From an uncultured Methylobacteriaceae bacterium (GTDB taxonomy: Bacteria > Pseudomonadota > Alphaproteobacteria > Rhizobiales > Beijerinckiaceae), in the NCBI GenBank assembly GCA_937872715.1, contig CALMTJ010000408.1, positions 430 through 5,679 on the forward strand: a stretch of 5,250 nt of DNA, written 5' to 3'. Below are positions 1 to 5,250 of this stretch, piece by piece. The position numbers and the translations under genes were made by a program. The first letter of the stretch is position 1. Each line of letters opens with the position of its first letter. A model generated the notes under the pieces. That model searched no databases, was not told the origin of the DNA, and was given only the letters and a program-made list of their open reading frames with translations.

Positions 1-2
1 AT

Positions 3-26
3 CTCAGCATGAGGGCCGGGGAGTGA
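3..26 (+). CDS. Possible 3' end of an upstream gene (hyuA?)
   Basis: One forward frame is open from the left edge and ends with TGA at 24-26, giving a tail of about seven codons ending R-A-G-E. Its stop would overlap the GTG at 23 in a GTGA arrangement, which is typical of translationally coupled genes. Since the next frame begins as HyuB, and hyuA usually precedes hyuB, the upstream gene may be hyuA. A second frame ends at 10-12 and would serve equally well. Too little is visible to identify the product; this is context-based inference only. Confidence 0.2.
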   Translation, partial: LSMRAGE

Positions 27-223
27 GCGCGGTCGATCCCGTCACGCTCGCGGTCCTGAAGGGGCGGCTCGAGGGCATCGCCGACGAGATGGATGCGACG
101 CTCTACCGCTCGGCCTTCAACCCGATCATCGCCGAGGCGCGGGACGCCTGCCACGGCCTCTACCACGCCGAGACCGGCGACACGCTGGTCCAGGGCCCGA
201 AGGGGCTGCCGCTCTTCGTCGGC
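23..223 (+). pseudogene. hyuB: 5' fragment of hydantoinase B / oxoprolinase gene
   Basis: Codons 1-66 encode a segment with the hallmarks of the HyuB N-terminus (hydantoinase B/oxoprolinase family, PF02538): DPVTLAVLKGRLEGIADEMD (residues 5-24), ATLYRSAFNPIIAEARD (25-41), and HGLYHAETGDTLVQG followed by GLPLFVG (61-67). Family members are normally more than 500 residues and act with HyuA in ATP-dependent hydrolysis of hydantoins or 5-oxoproline. Only about the first eighth is present before the frame passes into LivM, so no hydantoinase activity is expected. Codon use is host-like (about 2 of 66 codons end in A/T), so this looks like a rearranged resident gene, not a foreign one. The recognition rests on remembered family sequence, not a search. 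Confidence 0.8.
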
Positions 224-1276
224 GCCGCGATCTTCTTCCCGCTCCTCATGGTGCTCGGCAAGGGCGGGCTGTCCGAGGCGCGCTACTGGATCGATCTCGG
301 AATCCTGATCCTGACCTACGTGATGCTGGGCTGGGGCCTGAACATCGTGGTCGGCCTCGCCGGGCTCCTCGACCTCGGCTACGTCGCCTTCTACGCGGTC
401 GGGGCCTATTCCTACGCGCTCCTCGCCACCACCTTCGGGCTGTCCTTCTGGATCTGCCTGCCCGTCGCCGGGATCCTGGCGGCGCTCTGGGGCATCCTGC
501 TCGGCTTTCCCGTGCTGCGGCTGCGGGGCGACTACCTCGCCATCGTGACGCTCGCCTTCGGCGAGATCATCCGGCTCGTCCTCATCAACTGGGTCGATCT
601 CACCGGCGGCGGCGCCGGGATCACCTCCATCCCGCGCGTGTCCTTCTTCGGCCTCCCGTTCACGGCCGACGAGGACGGCTTCGCGTCCCGGTTCGGCTTC
701 GACTTCGACCCGATGCACCGGGTGATCTTCCTCTACTACCTCATCCTGGCCCTGGCGCTCGTGACGAACCTCGTCACCAACCGGCTGCGGCGGCTGCCGA
801 TCGGCCGGGCCTGGGAGGCGCTCCGAGAGGACGAGATCGCCTGCCGGTCGCTCGGCATCAACACGACCAACACGAAGCTCACCGCATTCGCCACGGGCGC
901 GATGTTCGGCGGCTTCGCCGGGTCGTTCTTCGCGGTCCGGCAGGGCTTCATCAGCCCGGAGAGCTTCAACTTCCTGGAATCGGCCACCATCCTGGCCATC
1001 GTGGTCCTCGGCGGGATGGGGTCGCAGGTCGGCGTCGCGATCGCCGCCATCGCGATGGTCGGCGGGCCGGAGATGCTCCGCAACCTCGGCTTCCTGAAGG
1101 CGCTGTTCGGGGAGGGGTTCGACCCGAACGAGTATCGCCTCCTCCTGTTCGGCCTCGCCATGGTGGCGATGATGATCTGGCGCCCGCGCGGCCTCATCTC
1201 CGTGCGCGAGCCCTCCGCCGTTCTGAAGGAACGGAAGAGCATCTCTGGCGCCCTCGTGAAGGAGGGCCACGGCTGA
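23..1276 (+). CDS. livM: LivM permease, chimeric with HyuB N-terminus
   Basis: LivM is one of two inner-membrane channel subunits of the LIV branched-chain amino acid ABC importer. From about residue 70 the 417-residue product follows E. coli LivM closely: LGWGLNIVVGLAGLLDLGY (102-120), FPVLRLRGDYLAIVTL (162-177), the cytoplasmic EAA-type loop GRAWEALREDEIACRSLG (261-278) that docks on the ATPases, VLGGMGSQ (328-335) and IWRPRGL (385-391). Several hydrophobic membrane segments are evident. Residues 1-66 are not LivM: they match the HyuB/oxoprolinase N-terminus and replace the roughly 100-residue N-terminal part (DUF3382 region, membrane segments) usual in LivM. The GTG at 23 is preceded by GAGGG (11-15) and is the HyuB start. 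Internal ATGs at 248 and 323 lack a visible ribosome-binding site. The stop overlaps the livG start by one base (TGATG). LivM identity is certain; whether this form inserts and works is doubtful. It could also be an assembly chimera. Confidence 0.9.
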   Translation: MSAVDPVTLAVLKGRLEGIADEMDATLYRSAFNPIIAEARDACHGLYHAETGDTLVQGPKGLPLFVGAAIFFPLLMVLGKGGLSEARYWIDLGILILTYVMLGWGLNIVVGLAGLLDLGYVAFYAVGAYSYALLATTFGLSFWICLPVAGILAALWGILLGFPVLRLRGDYLAIVTLAFGEIIRLVLINWVDLTGGGAGITSIPRVSFFGLPFTADEDGFASRFGFDFDPMHRVIFLYYLILALALVTNLVTNRLRRLPIGRAWEALREDEIACRSLGINTTNTKLTAFATGAMFGGFAGSFFAVRQGFISPESFNFLESATILAIVVLGGMGSQVGVAIAAIAMVGGPEMLRNLGFLKALFGEGFDPNEYRLLLFGLAMVAMMIWRPRGLISVREPSAVLKERKSISGALVKEGHG

Positions 1277-2117
1277 TGGCGGCCTCCATCCTCGCCGTCG
1301 AGCACCTGACGATGCGCTTCGGCGGCCTCGTCGCGGTGAACGACCTGTCCTTCTCCTGCGCGCGGGGCGACATCACCGCCCTGATCGGCCCCAACGGCGC
1401 CGGAAAGACCACCGTCTTCAACTGCATCACGGGCTTCTACCGGCCGACGGAGGGCATGCTGAGCCTCCGCCATCCGTCCGGCGCGACGCACCTTCTCGAG
1501 CGCCTTCCGGGGCACTCGATCAACTGGAAGGCCAAGGTCGCCCGCACCTTCCAGAACATCCGGCTGTTCTCCGGCATGACGGTGCTGGAGAACCTGCTCG
1601 TCGCCCAGCACAATCCGCTGATGCTGGCCTCCGGCTTCAGCCTCCTCGGCATATTCGGGATCGGCGGCTACCCGAAGGCCGAGAAGGAGGCGAGCGCCAA
1701 GGCGAGCTACTGGCTGGACAGGACCGGCCTGACCGACCGGGCCGACGATCCGGCGGGCGACCTCCCCTACGGTGCGCAGCGCCGGCTCGAGATCGCGCGC
1801 GCCATGTGCACCGATCCGGTGCTCCTCTGCCTCGACGAGCCGGCGGCCGGCCTGAACCCGCGCGAATCGAACGAGCTGAACCAGCTCCTCCTGTCCGTCA
1901 GGTCCGACCACGGCACGTCCCTCCTCCTCATCGAGCACGACATGTCGGTGGTGATGGAGATCTCCGACCACGTGGTCGTGCTGGATTACGGCACCAAGAT
2001 CTCCGACGGCCTGCCCGAGACCGTCCGCAACGACCCCCGGGTGATCGCCGCCTATCTCGGCGTGGAGGACGAGGAGGTGGAGAAGGTCGAGGCCGAAGTC
2101 GGCGTGGACCTGCACTC

Positions 2118-2121
<4 letters not shown>
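1276..2121 (+). CDS. livG: LIV ABC transporter ATP-binding protein LivG
   Basis: One of the two cytoplasmic ATPases that power branched-chain amino acid import through LivH-LivM. The 281-residue product has, in order: Walker A GPNGAGKTT (38-46), Q-loop with Gln93 in TFQNIRLF, the LivG-type signature LPYGAQRRLEIARA (163-176) in place of LSGGQ, Walker B LLCLDEP (183-189, Asp187 and catalytic Glu188), D-loop AAGLNPRE (190-197) and the H-switch His221 in IEHDM. The family core ends at AAYLG (258-262) and an acidic tail of about 19 residues follows; E. coli LivG is near 255 residues. Start ATG at 1276 is supported by GGAGGG at 1261-1266 and by the one-base overlap with the livM stop. The end overlaps livF by 4 bp (ATGA). 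About 14 of 281 codons end in A/T, so it is a well-adapted core gene. All catalytic motifs are intact. Confidence 0.97.
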
Positions 2122-2900
<779 letters not shown>

Positions 2901-2932
2901 CGATGACGGGCCGTTTCGGCTAGATTCGATCC

Positions 2933-3430
2933 ATGGACACTTACCAGCTCTACGAAGACGACATCCTCGCCTGGTCCGAGCAGCAGGCCTCCGCCCTGCG
3001 CCGGCTCGTCGAGACGCCCGGCCGCCTCCCGAGCGAGCTCGACTTGGAACATGTCGCCGAGGAGATCGAGGACGTGGGTCGGAGCCAGCTCGACGCGGCG
3101 GAAAGCCTGGTGCGGCTGATCCTGGTGCATGCCGTCAAACTGGCCGTGGCCCCGAATTCTCCCGCCGCCCGGCATTGGCGCAGCGAGATCGTGACGTTCC
3201 AGATCCAACTCCAGTCCAAGCTCACGGCTTCCATGCGGCGCAGGATCGATCTCGACCAGCTATGGCGCCAGGCGAAGCGTCAGGCGAAGGCCAATCTCGA
3301 CGAGAACGATGACGCCAACTCCCAGGCTCCCGTCTGGAGCATAGCCCGATGCCCGATCGACCTGCATGCGATGACGGATGACGATTTCGACGTCGACAGG
3401 TCGGTTTCGCTGCTCGACGGGTCGTCGTAA
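2933..3430 (+). CDS. DUF29 family protein
   Basis: The 165-residue product has the DUF29 pattern: a short N-terminal YEDDILAWSEQQASALRRL block (residues 7-25), then the family core HVAEEIEDVGRSQLDAAESL (about 41-60), a helical middle with LILVHAVKL, HWRSEIVTF and SMRRRIDLDQLW, and a divergent acidic C-terminus. No catalytic motif, signal peptide or membrane segment is visible; it is probably a small helical cytosolic protein. DUF29 has no established biochemical role; members are common in alphaproteobacteria and cyanobacteria, often in accessory regions. About 25 of 165 codons end in A/T against 5-6% in livG and livF, so it looks like a later arrival. There is no clear Shine-Dalgarno before ATG 2933; a short GCCG-TTT-CGGC hairpin (2910-2920) and a TAGATT (2921-2926) that weakly resembles a -10 box lie just upstream. 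It is not a normal member of liv operons. Confidence 0.85.
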   Translation: MDTYQLYEDDILAWSEQQASALRRLVETPGRLPSELDLEHVAEEIEDVGRSQLDAAESLVRLILVHAVKLAVAPNSPAARHWRSEIVTFQIQLQSKLTASMRRRIDLDQLWRQAKRQAKANLDENDDANSQAPVWSIARCPIDLHAMTDDDFDVDRSVSLLDGSS

Positions 3431-3512
3431 GATCTTGGCGGGCCGTGCTCTGGTAGGTGCCGCTCGCCCTGCGTGATCGCCCGGCGGACAACATTCATAT
3501 CAGGATGGGCAG
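3431..3512 (+). other. Intergenic region between DUF29 and antitoxin genes
   Basis: These 82 bp separate the DUF29 stop from the antitoxin start. They hold the DUF6867 relic (3436-3470), a small CGCC-C-GGCG dyad (3478-3486) and the antitoxin ribosome-binding site AGGATGG (3502-3508). A promoter for the toxin-antitoxin pair would be expected here, because such modules are usually autoregulated, but I cannot point to a convincing -35/-10 pair. The dyad is the only operator candidate and is weak. Confidence 0.5.
3436..3470 (+). pseudogene. Decayed DUF6867 gene fragment (35-bp repeat copy)
   Basis: This stretch matches positions 4166-4200, inside the intact DUF6867 gene, at 31 of 35 bases without gaps; the mismatches are at 3440, 3443, 3455 and 3469. 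Read in the matching frame it gives WRAVLW-stop-VPLAL, against WQVVLWSVPLAF (residues 41-52) in the intact protein. The change at 3455 turns the serine codon TCG into TAG. Similarity stops abruptly on both sides: upstream is the 3' end of the DUF29 gene, downstream the toxin-antitoxin leader. It is therefore a relic of a second or former DUF6867 copy. Counted by eye. Confidence 0.75.
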
Positions 3513-3752
3513 ATGAGCAAGCTCCTCGACGATGCCATCGCTGAGCTCCGAACTCTGCCCGAAACGGAGCAAGACTGGGCGGCAGAGAACATCCGGTCCA
3601 TCGTGCGCTTGCACGAGCGCAGCACCGAGTATCGGCTCACGGAGGAGCAGGTCGAGGATGTCCGCCGCACGGTGGCAGACCTGGACGCGGGTCGGGAACG
3701 TCTCCTCACGGAGGAGGAGACGGACGGGATGTGGCGCAGGCTCGACGTGTGA
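3513..3752 (+). CDS. Antitoxin of a type II toxin-antitoxin pair
   Basis: A small acidic 79-residue protein placed directly before a ParE/RelE-type toxin, as antitoxins usually are. It begins MSKLLDDAIAELRTLPE, a helix common to small antitoxins annotated with RelE/ParE partners in Rhizobiales-type genomes. Its C-terminal half, YRLTEEQVEDVRRTVADLD (about 40-58) followed by a TEEETDGMWRRL segment (66-77), looks like the toxin-wrapping helix region. I do not see a clear ribbon-helix-helix or other DNA-binding fold, so autorepression is uncertain. ATG 3513 has AGGATGG (3502-3508) at proper spacing. The stop overlaps the toxin GTG by 4 bp (GTGA), implying coupled translation. About 13 of 79 codons end in A/T, like the toxin and unlike livG and livF. 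The role is inferred from size, charge, order and the partner; confidence in antitoxin function is moderate to good. Confidence 0.78.
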   Translation: MSKLLDDAIAELRTLPETEQDWAAENIRSIVRLHERSTEYRLTEEQVEDVRRTVADLDAGRERLLTEEETDGMWRRLDV

Positions 3753-4036
3753 GGCTGCGCTTCACCAGCAAGGCCGGACGGCAATTGTCCGACATCTCGA
3801 GCCATATCGCGAGGGAGAGCCCCGGATCGGCGCAGCGCGTCGTGCGAGACATCCGGGCGGCGGCCCGGCTGCTGACGGAATTCCCGGAGATGGGTCGCTC
3901 CGGCTCTGTTCCCACGACCCGCGAGTGGGTCGTGAGCGGGCGACCATACGTCATCGTGTACCGGGCCGACGTCACGACCGGAGAGTTGGCCGTGATAGAG
4001 ATCTTTCACTGTGCACAGCACCGCGAGCCGCATTGA
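3749..4036 (+). CDS. ParE/RelE-superfamily toxin
   Basis: A 95-residue basic protein with the ParE/RelE toxin pattern: N-terminal strand and helix VRLRFTSKAGRQLSDISSHI (residues 1-20), a second helix SAQRVVRDIRAAARLL (about 28-43), the family turn EFPEMGRSG (45-53), and the C-terminal sheet REWVVSGRPYVIVYRAD ending IEIFHCAQHRE. ParE members poison DNA gyrase, while RelE members cleave mRNA on the ribosome; the sequence here looks more ParE-like, but the target cannot be fixed by eye. The start chosen is GTG 3749, overlapping the antitoxin stop; a GTG at 3731 would only add six residues that lie inside the antitoxin gene. About 17 of 95 codons end in A/T. The stop lies 9 bp before the DUF6867 start and its TGA is part of that gene's ribosome-binding site. 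No truncation is seen. Confidence 0.87.
   Translation: MRLRFTSKAGRQLSDISSHIARESPGSAQRVVRDIRAAARLLTEFPEMGRSGSVPTTREWVVSGRPYVIVYRADVTTGELAVIEIFHCAQHREPH
3913..3934 (+). repeat. Perfect 8-bp inverted repeat inside toxin gene
   Basis: CACGACCC (3913-3920) and GGGTCGTG (3927-3934) pair perfectly around a 6-base loop, within the codons for the TTREWVV part of the toxin. In mRNA this would form a stable GC-rich stem. It may simply reflect the codons of a conserved stretch, and no U-run follows, so it is not a terminator. Confidence 0.5.
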
Positions 4037-4045
4037 GGGCCGATC

Positions 4046-4429
4046 ATGCAAGGCATCCTCTACGAAGAACCCTCCGCCTGGCTGTTCATCCTGGTCACCT
4101 GCCTGCTCGGCGGTTGGACGGCCTGGATGACGGGGCGGGCCATCGCCGGCACGTGGCGGCCGGTCTGGCAGGTCGTGCTCTGGTCGGTGCCGCTCGCCTT
4201 CGCGGTGCGCTTCATCCACTTCGCCCTGTTCGACGGGACCCTGCTCAGCCTGCGGTTCGGGATCGCCGATTTCGTCGTGGTGGCGGCCATCTCGGCCCTG
4301 AGCTTCCGCCGCCGCCGCAGCCGGCAGATGACGACCCAGTATCGCTGGCTTTACGAGCGCACGGGACCGTTCACGTGGCGCGAAAGACCGCAGCCGATGA
4401 CGCCGAGTTCCGCAGCAGGACCCCCGTGA
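4046..4429 (+). CDS. DUF6867 family membrane protein of liv operons
   Basis: A 127-residue small membrane protein. It opens MQGILYEEPSAWLFILVTCL and has hydrophobic segments at about 11-31, 43-62 and 68-86, the conserved block FAVRFIHFALFDGTLLSL (about 52-69), a basic cluster SFRRRRSRQ, and the motif MTTQYRWLYE (about 94-103). This pattern fits DUF6867, which in Rhizobiales and relatives commonly sits between livF and the LIV-binding protein gene; its function is unknown, though transporter assembly or modulation is a fair guess. ATG 4046 is preceded by GAGGG (4035-4039), which includes the last two bases of the toxin stop, so translation may be coupled to the toxin gene. The last 20 or so residues (after WRERP) are Pro/Ser/Ala-rich with more A/T-ending codons than the rest, suggesting a poorly conserved tail. 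A decayed copy of part of this gene lies at 3436-3470. Confidence 0.85.
   Translation: MQGILYEEPSAWLFILVTCLLGGWTAWMTGRAIAGTWRPVWQVVLWSVPLAFAVRFIHFALFDGTLLSLRFGIADFVVVAAISALSFRRRRSRQMTTQYRWLYERTGPFTWRERPQPMTPSSAAGPP
4166..4200 (+). repeat. Intact counterpart of the 35-bp repeat
   Basis: Codons 41-52 of the DUF6867 gene; direct-repeat partner of the relic at 3436-3470, at an offset of exactly 730 bp with 31 of 35 identical bases. The two copies bracket the toxin-antitoxin pair. Confidence 0.75.
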
Positions 4430-4449
4430 CAAGCGGCTCGACCTGCGCG

Positions 4450-4475
4450 AAACTGCCGACGGGATGGCAGAGTTT
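4450..4475 (+). promoter_or_regulatory. Candidate mRNA hairpin before the binding-protein gene
   Basis: CTGCC (4453-4457) pairs with GGCAG (4466-4470) around an 8-base loop; AAA (4450-4452) and TTT (4473-4475) can extend the stem across a 2-base bulge. It lies in the 97-bp gap between the DUF6867 stop and the binding-protein start. Only three T residues follow, so a full intrinsic terminator is unlikely. A weak attenuator or a processing/stability element allowing higher binding-protein expression is possible, but this is inference. Confidence 0.35.
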
Positions 4476-4492
4476 CCGAGGAAGCCTGTCTT

Positions 4493-4508
4493 TGGCGTCC
4501 GGACACCA
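4493..4508 (+). promoter_or_regulatory. 16-bp near-palindrome upstream of the binding-protein gene
   Basis: TGGCGTCC (4493-4500) followed directly by GGACACCA (4501-4508) is its own reverse complement except for one mismatched pair. The position, 19 bp before the start codon, would suit a repressor site or a leader hairpin. No regulator is visible in the window, so this is only a candidate. Confidence 0.25.
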
Positions 4509-4512
4509 CCTC

Positions 4513-4520
4513 GAGGGGAG
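4513..4520 (+). promoter_or_regulatory. Strong ribosome-binding site of the binding-protein gene
   Basis: GAGGGGAG ends six bases before the ATG at 4527. It is the purine-richest Shine-Dalgarno in the window, fitting the high expression usual for periplasmic binding proteins and supporting that start. Confidence 0.75.
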
Positions 4521-4526
4521 ATCAGC

Positions 4527-5250
4527 ATGAAAACAGGTTTGTTGGCCGGGCTCGCGCTCGGTCTCGGGCTGGCCGTGAGCGGCACGGCGGAGGCTCAGAT
4601 CAAGCTCGGCGTCGGCGGTCCCGTCACGGGAGCGAACGCCGCCTTCGGCACGCAGCTGAAGAACGGCGCCGAACAGGCCGTCGAGGACATCAACGCCAAG
4701 GGCGGCGTGATGGGCCAGAAGATCACGATGCAGATCGGCGACGACGCGTCCGATCCGAAGCAGGGCGTGTCCATCGCCAACAAGTTCGTGTCGGACGGCG
4801 TGAAATGGGTGGTCGGCCATTTCAACTCCGGCGTGTCCATCCCGACGTCGGAGGTCTACGCCGAATCGAGCGTCATCCAGATCACGCCGGCCTCGACGAA
4901 CCCGAAGTTCACCGAGCGCAACATGTGGAACACGTTCCGCACCTGCGGACGCGACGACCAGCAGGCCGTCGTGGCGGCCGATTACCTGGTCAAGAACTTC
5001 AAGGGCAAGAAGGTCGCGGTCGTCCACGACAAGACGCCCTATGGCAAGGGCCTTGCTGACGAGACCCAGAAGGCCATGAACGCCAAGGGTTTGAAGGAAG
5101 TCCTCTACGAGGGCGTCAATACCGGCGAAAAGGATTATTCGGCTCTCGTCTCCAAGCTGAAGCAGCAGAACGTCGACGTCGTTTACTTCGGCGGCCTGCA
5201 CACCGAGGCCGGCCTCATCATCCGCCAGATGCGCGACCAGGGACTCAAGG
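4527..5250 (+). CDS. livK: LIV periplasmic amino acid-binding protein (partial, 3' cut)
   Basis: Type I periplasmic binding protein that delivers Leu, Ile, Val or related amino acids to the LIV channel; 241 residues are visible of about 370 expected, cut by the window edge. Residues 1-23 form a Sec signal peptide (MKTG, a Leu/Gly/Ala hydrophobic core, cleavage after A-E-A). The mature part starts QIKLGVGGPVTG. Landmarks follow E. coli LivJ: DDASDPKQ (72-79), GHFNSG (97-102), the ligand-loop PASTNP (121-126), HDKTPYGKGLAD (167-178), GEKDYSAL (200-207) and Glu227 in the position of LivJ Glu226. The cysteine pair that forms a disulfide in the E. coli proteins is absent (Ser75 and Asn100 instead); the only mature Cys visible is Cys140 in FRTCGRDDQQ. 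The ATG follows a strong GAGGGGAG. livJ and livK cannot be told apart here, and the substrate could extend beyond branched-chain amino acids. Confidence 0.94.
   Translation, partial: MKTGLLAGLALGLGLAVSGTAEAQIKLGVGGPVTGANAAFGTQLKNGAEQAVEDINAKGGVMGQKITMQIGDDASDPKQGVSIANKFVSDGVKWVVGHFNSGVSIPTSEVYAESSVIQITPASTNPKFTERNMWNTFRTCGRDDQQAVVAADYLVKNFKGKKVAVVHDKTPYGKGLADETQKAMNAKGLKEVLYEGVNTGEKDYSALVSKLKQQNVDVVYFGGLHTEAGLIIRQMRDQGLK

Noticed and set aside
736..2115. Long antisense open frame of 459 codons opposite livM/livG
   Set aside because: It lies opposite strongly motif-bearing livM and livG; its His/Arg/Gly/Ala-rich product matches no family I recognise and is the usual antisense shadow of GC-biased codons.
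1806..2117. Extended livF start at 1806 giving 364 residues
   Set aside because: The extra 104 residues lie wholly in livG in another frame and are Arg/Pro-rich; the ATG at 2118 with the 4-bp ATGA overlap is the natural start.
2910..2926. GCCG-TTT-CGGC hairpin and TAGATT box as terminator plus promoter before the DUF29 gene
   Set aside because: The stem is 4 bp, there is no U-run, and no -35 box at suitable spacing is visible; mentioned only as context.
3415..3427. CGACG-GGT-CGTCG stem at the DUF29 3' end as a terminator
   Set aside because: The stem is only 5 bp with no following U-run, so an intrinsic terminator cannot be supported.
2901..4045. Transposon or integron cassette carrying the accessory block
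   Set aside because: I found no transposase, integrase, terminal inverted repeats or target-site duplication; the only bracketing repeat is the DUF6867 fragment.
3532..4530. Forward 332-codon open frame across antitoxin, toxin and DUF6867 genes
   Set aside because: It runs in a different frame from three recognisable genes, is extremely Arg-rich and shows no domain; it is a shadow frame.
3500..4585. Antisense 361-codon open frame opposite the toxin-antitoxin region
   Set aside because: The translation is Ser/Arg/Pro-rich without motifs and covers several real sense genes and an intergenic gap.

Overview
The window reads as a GC-rich alphaproteobacterial chromosome, most likely Hyphomicrobiales and plausibly Methylobacterium-like. 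This rests on the strong G/C-ending codon bias, the liv gene order with a DUF6867 gene before the binding protein, and the presence of a DUF29 protein. The genus is an inference. All genes lie on the + strand.

Layout. Positions 23-1276 hold one open frame with two origins. Its first 65-68 codons match the N-terminus of the hydantoinase B/oxoprolinase (HyuB) family, and the rest is LivM, the inner-membrane permease of a high-affinity branched-chain amino acid (LIV) ABC transporter, without its usual N-terminal region. Two overlapping ATPase genes follow, livG (1276-2121) and livF (2118-2900). Next comes a segment foreign to a normal liv operon: a DUF29 gene (2933-3430), a short intergenic stretch holding a decayed piece of a DUF6867 gene (3436-3470), and a type II toxin-antitoxin pair (3513-3752 and 3749-4036). 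The usual liv order resumes with an intact DUF6867 membrane protein (4046-4429). The periplasmic LIV-binding protein starts at 4527 and runs off the right edge.

How the genes work together. LivK/J captures branched-chain amino acids in the periplasm, LivH and LivM form the channel, and LivG and LivF hydrolyse ATP. LivH is not seen here. In the usual order it lies directly upstream of livM, where a hydantoinase fragment now sits. The DUF6867 protein is a regular companion of this operon with no assigned role. The toxin-antitoxin pair is wired tightly into the operon: 4-bp overlap between its genes, and 9 bp from the toxin stop to the DUF6867 start.

Main points for a second look: (1) the HyuB-LivM junction near 215-232, either a real deletion fusion or an assembly join; (2) the 35-bp DUF6867 relic with an in-frame stop, exactly 730 bp from its intact counterpart, the two bracketing the toxin-antitoxin genes; (3) the codon-use contrast, with 5-6% A/T-ending codons in livG and livF against 15-18% in the DUF29 and toxin-antitoxin genes (hand counts). 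I see no CRISPR, rRNA, tRNA or transposase. The pieces are known families; the novelty is in how they are joined.
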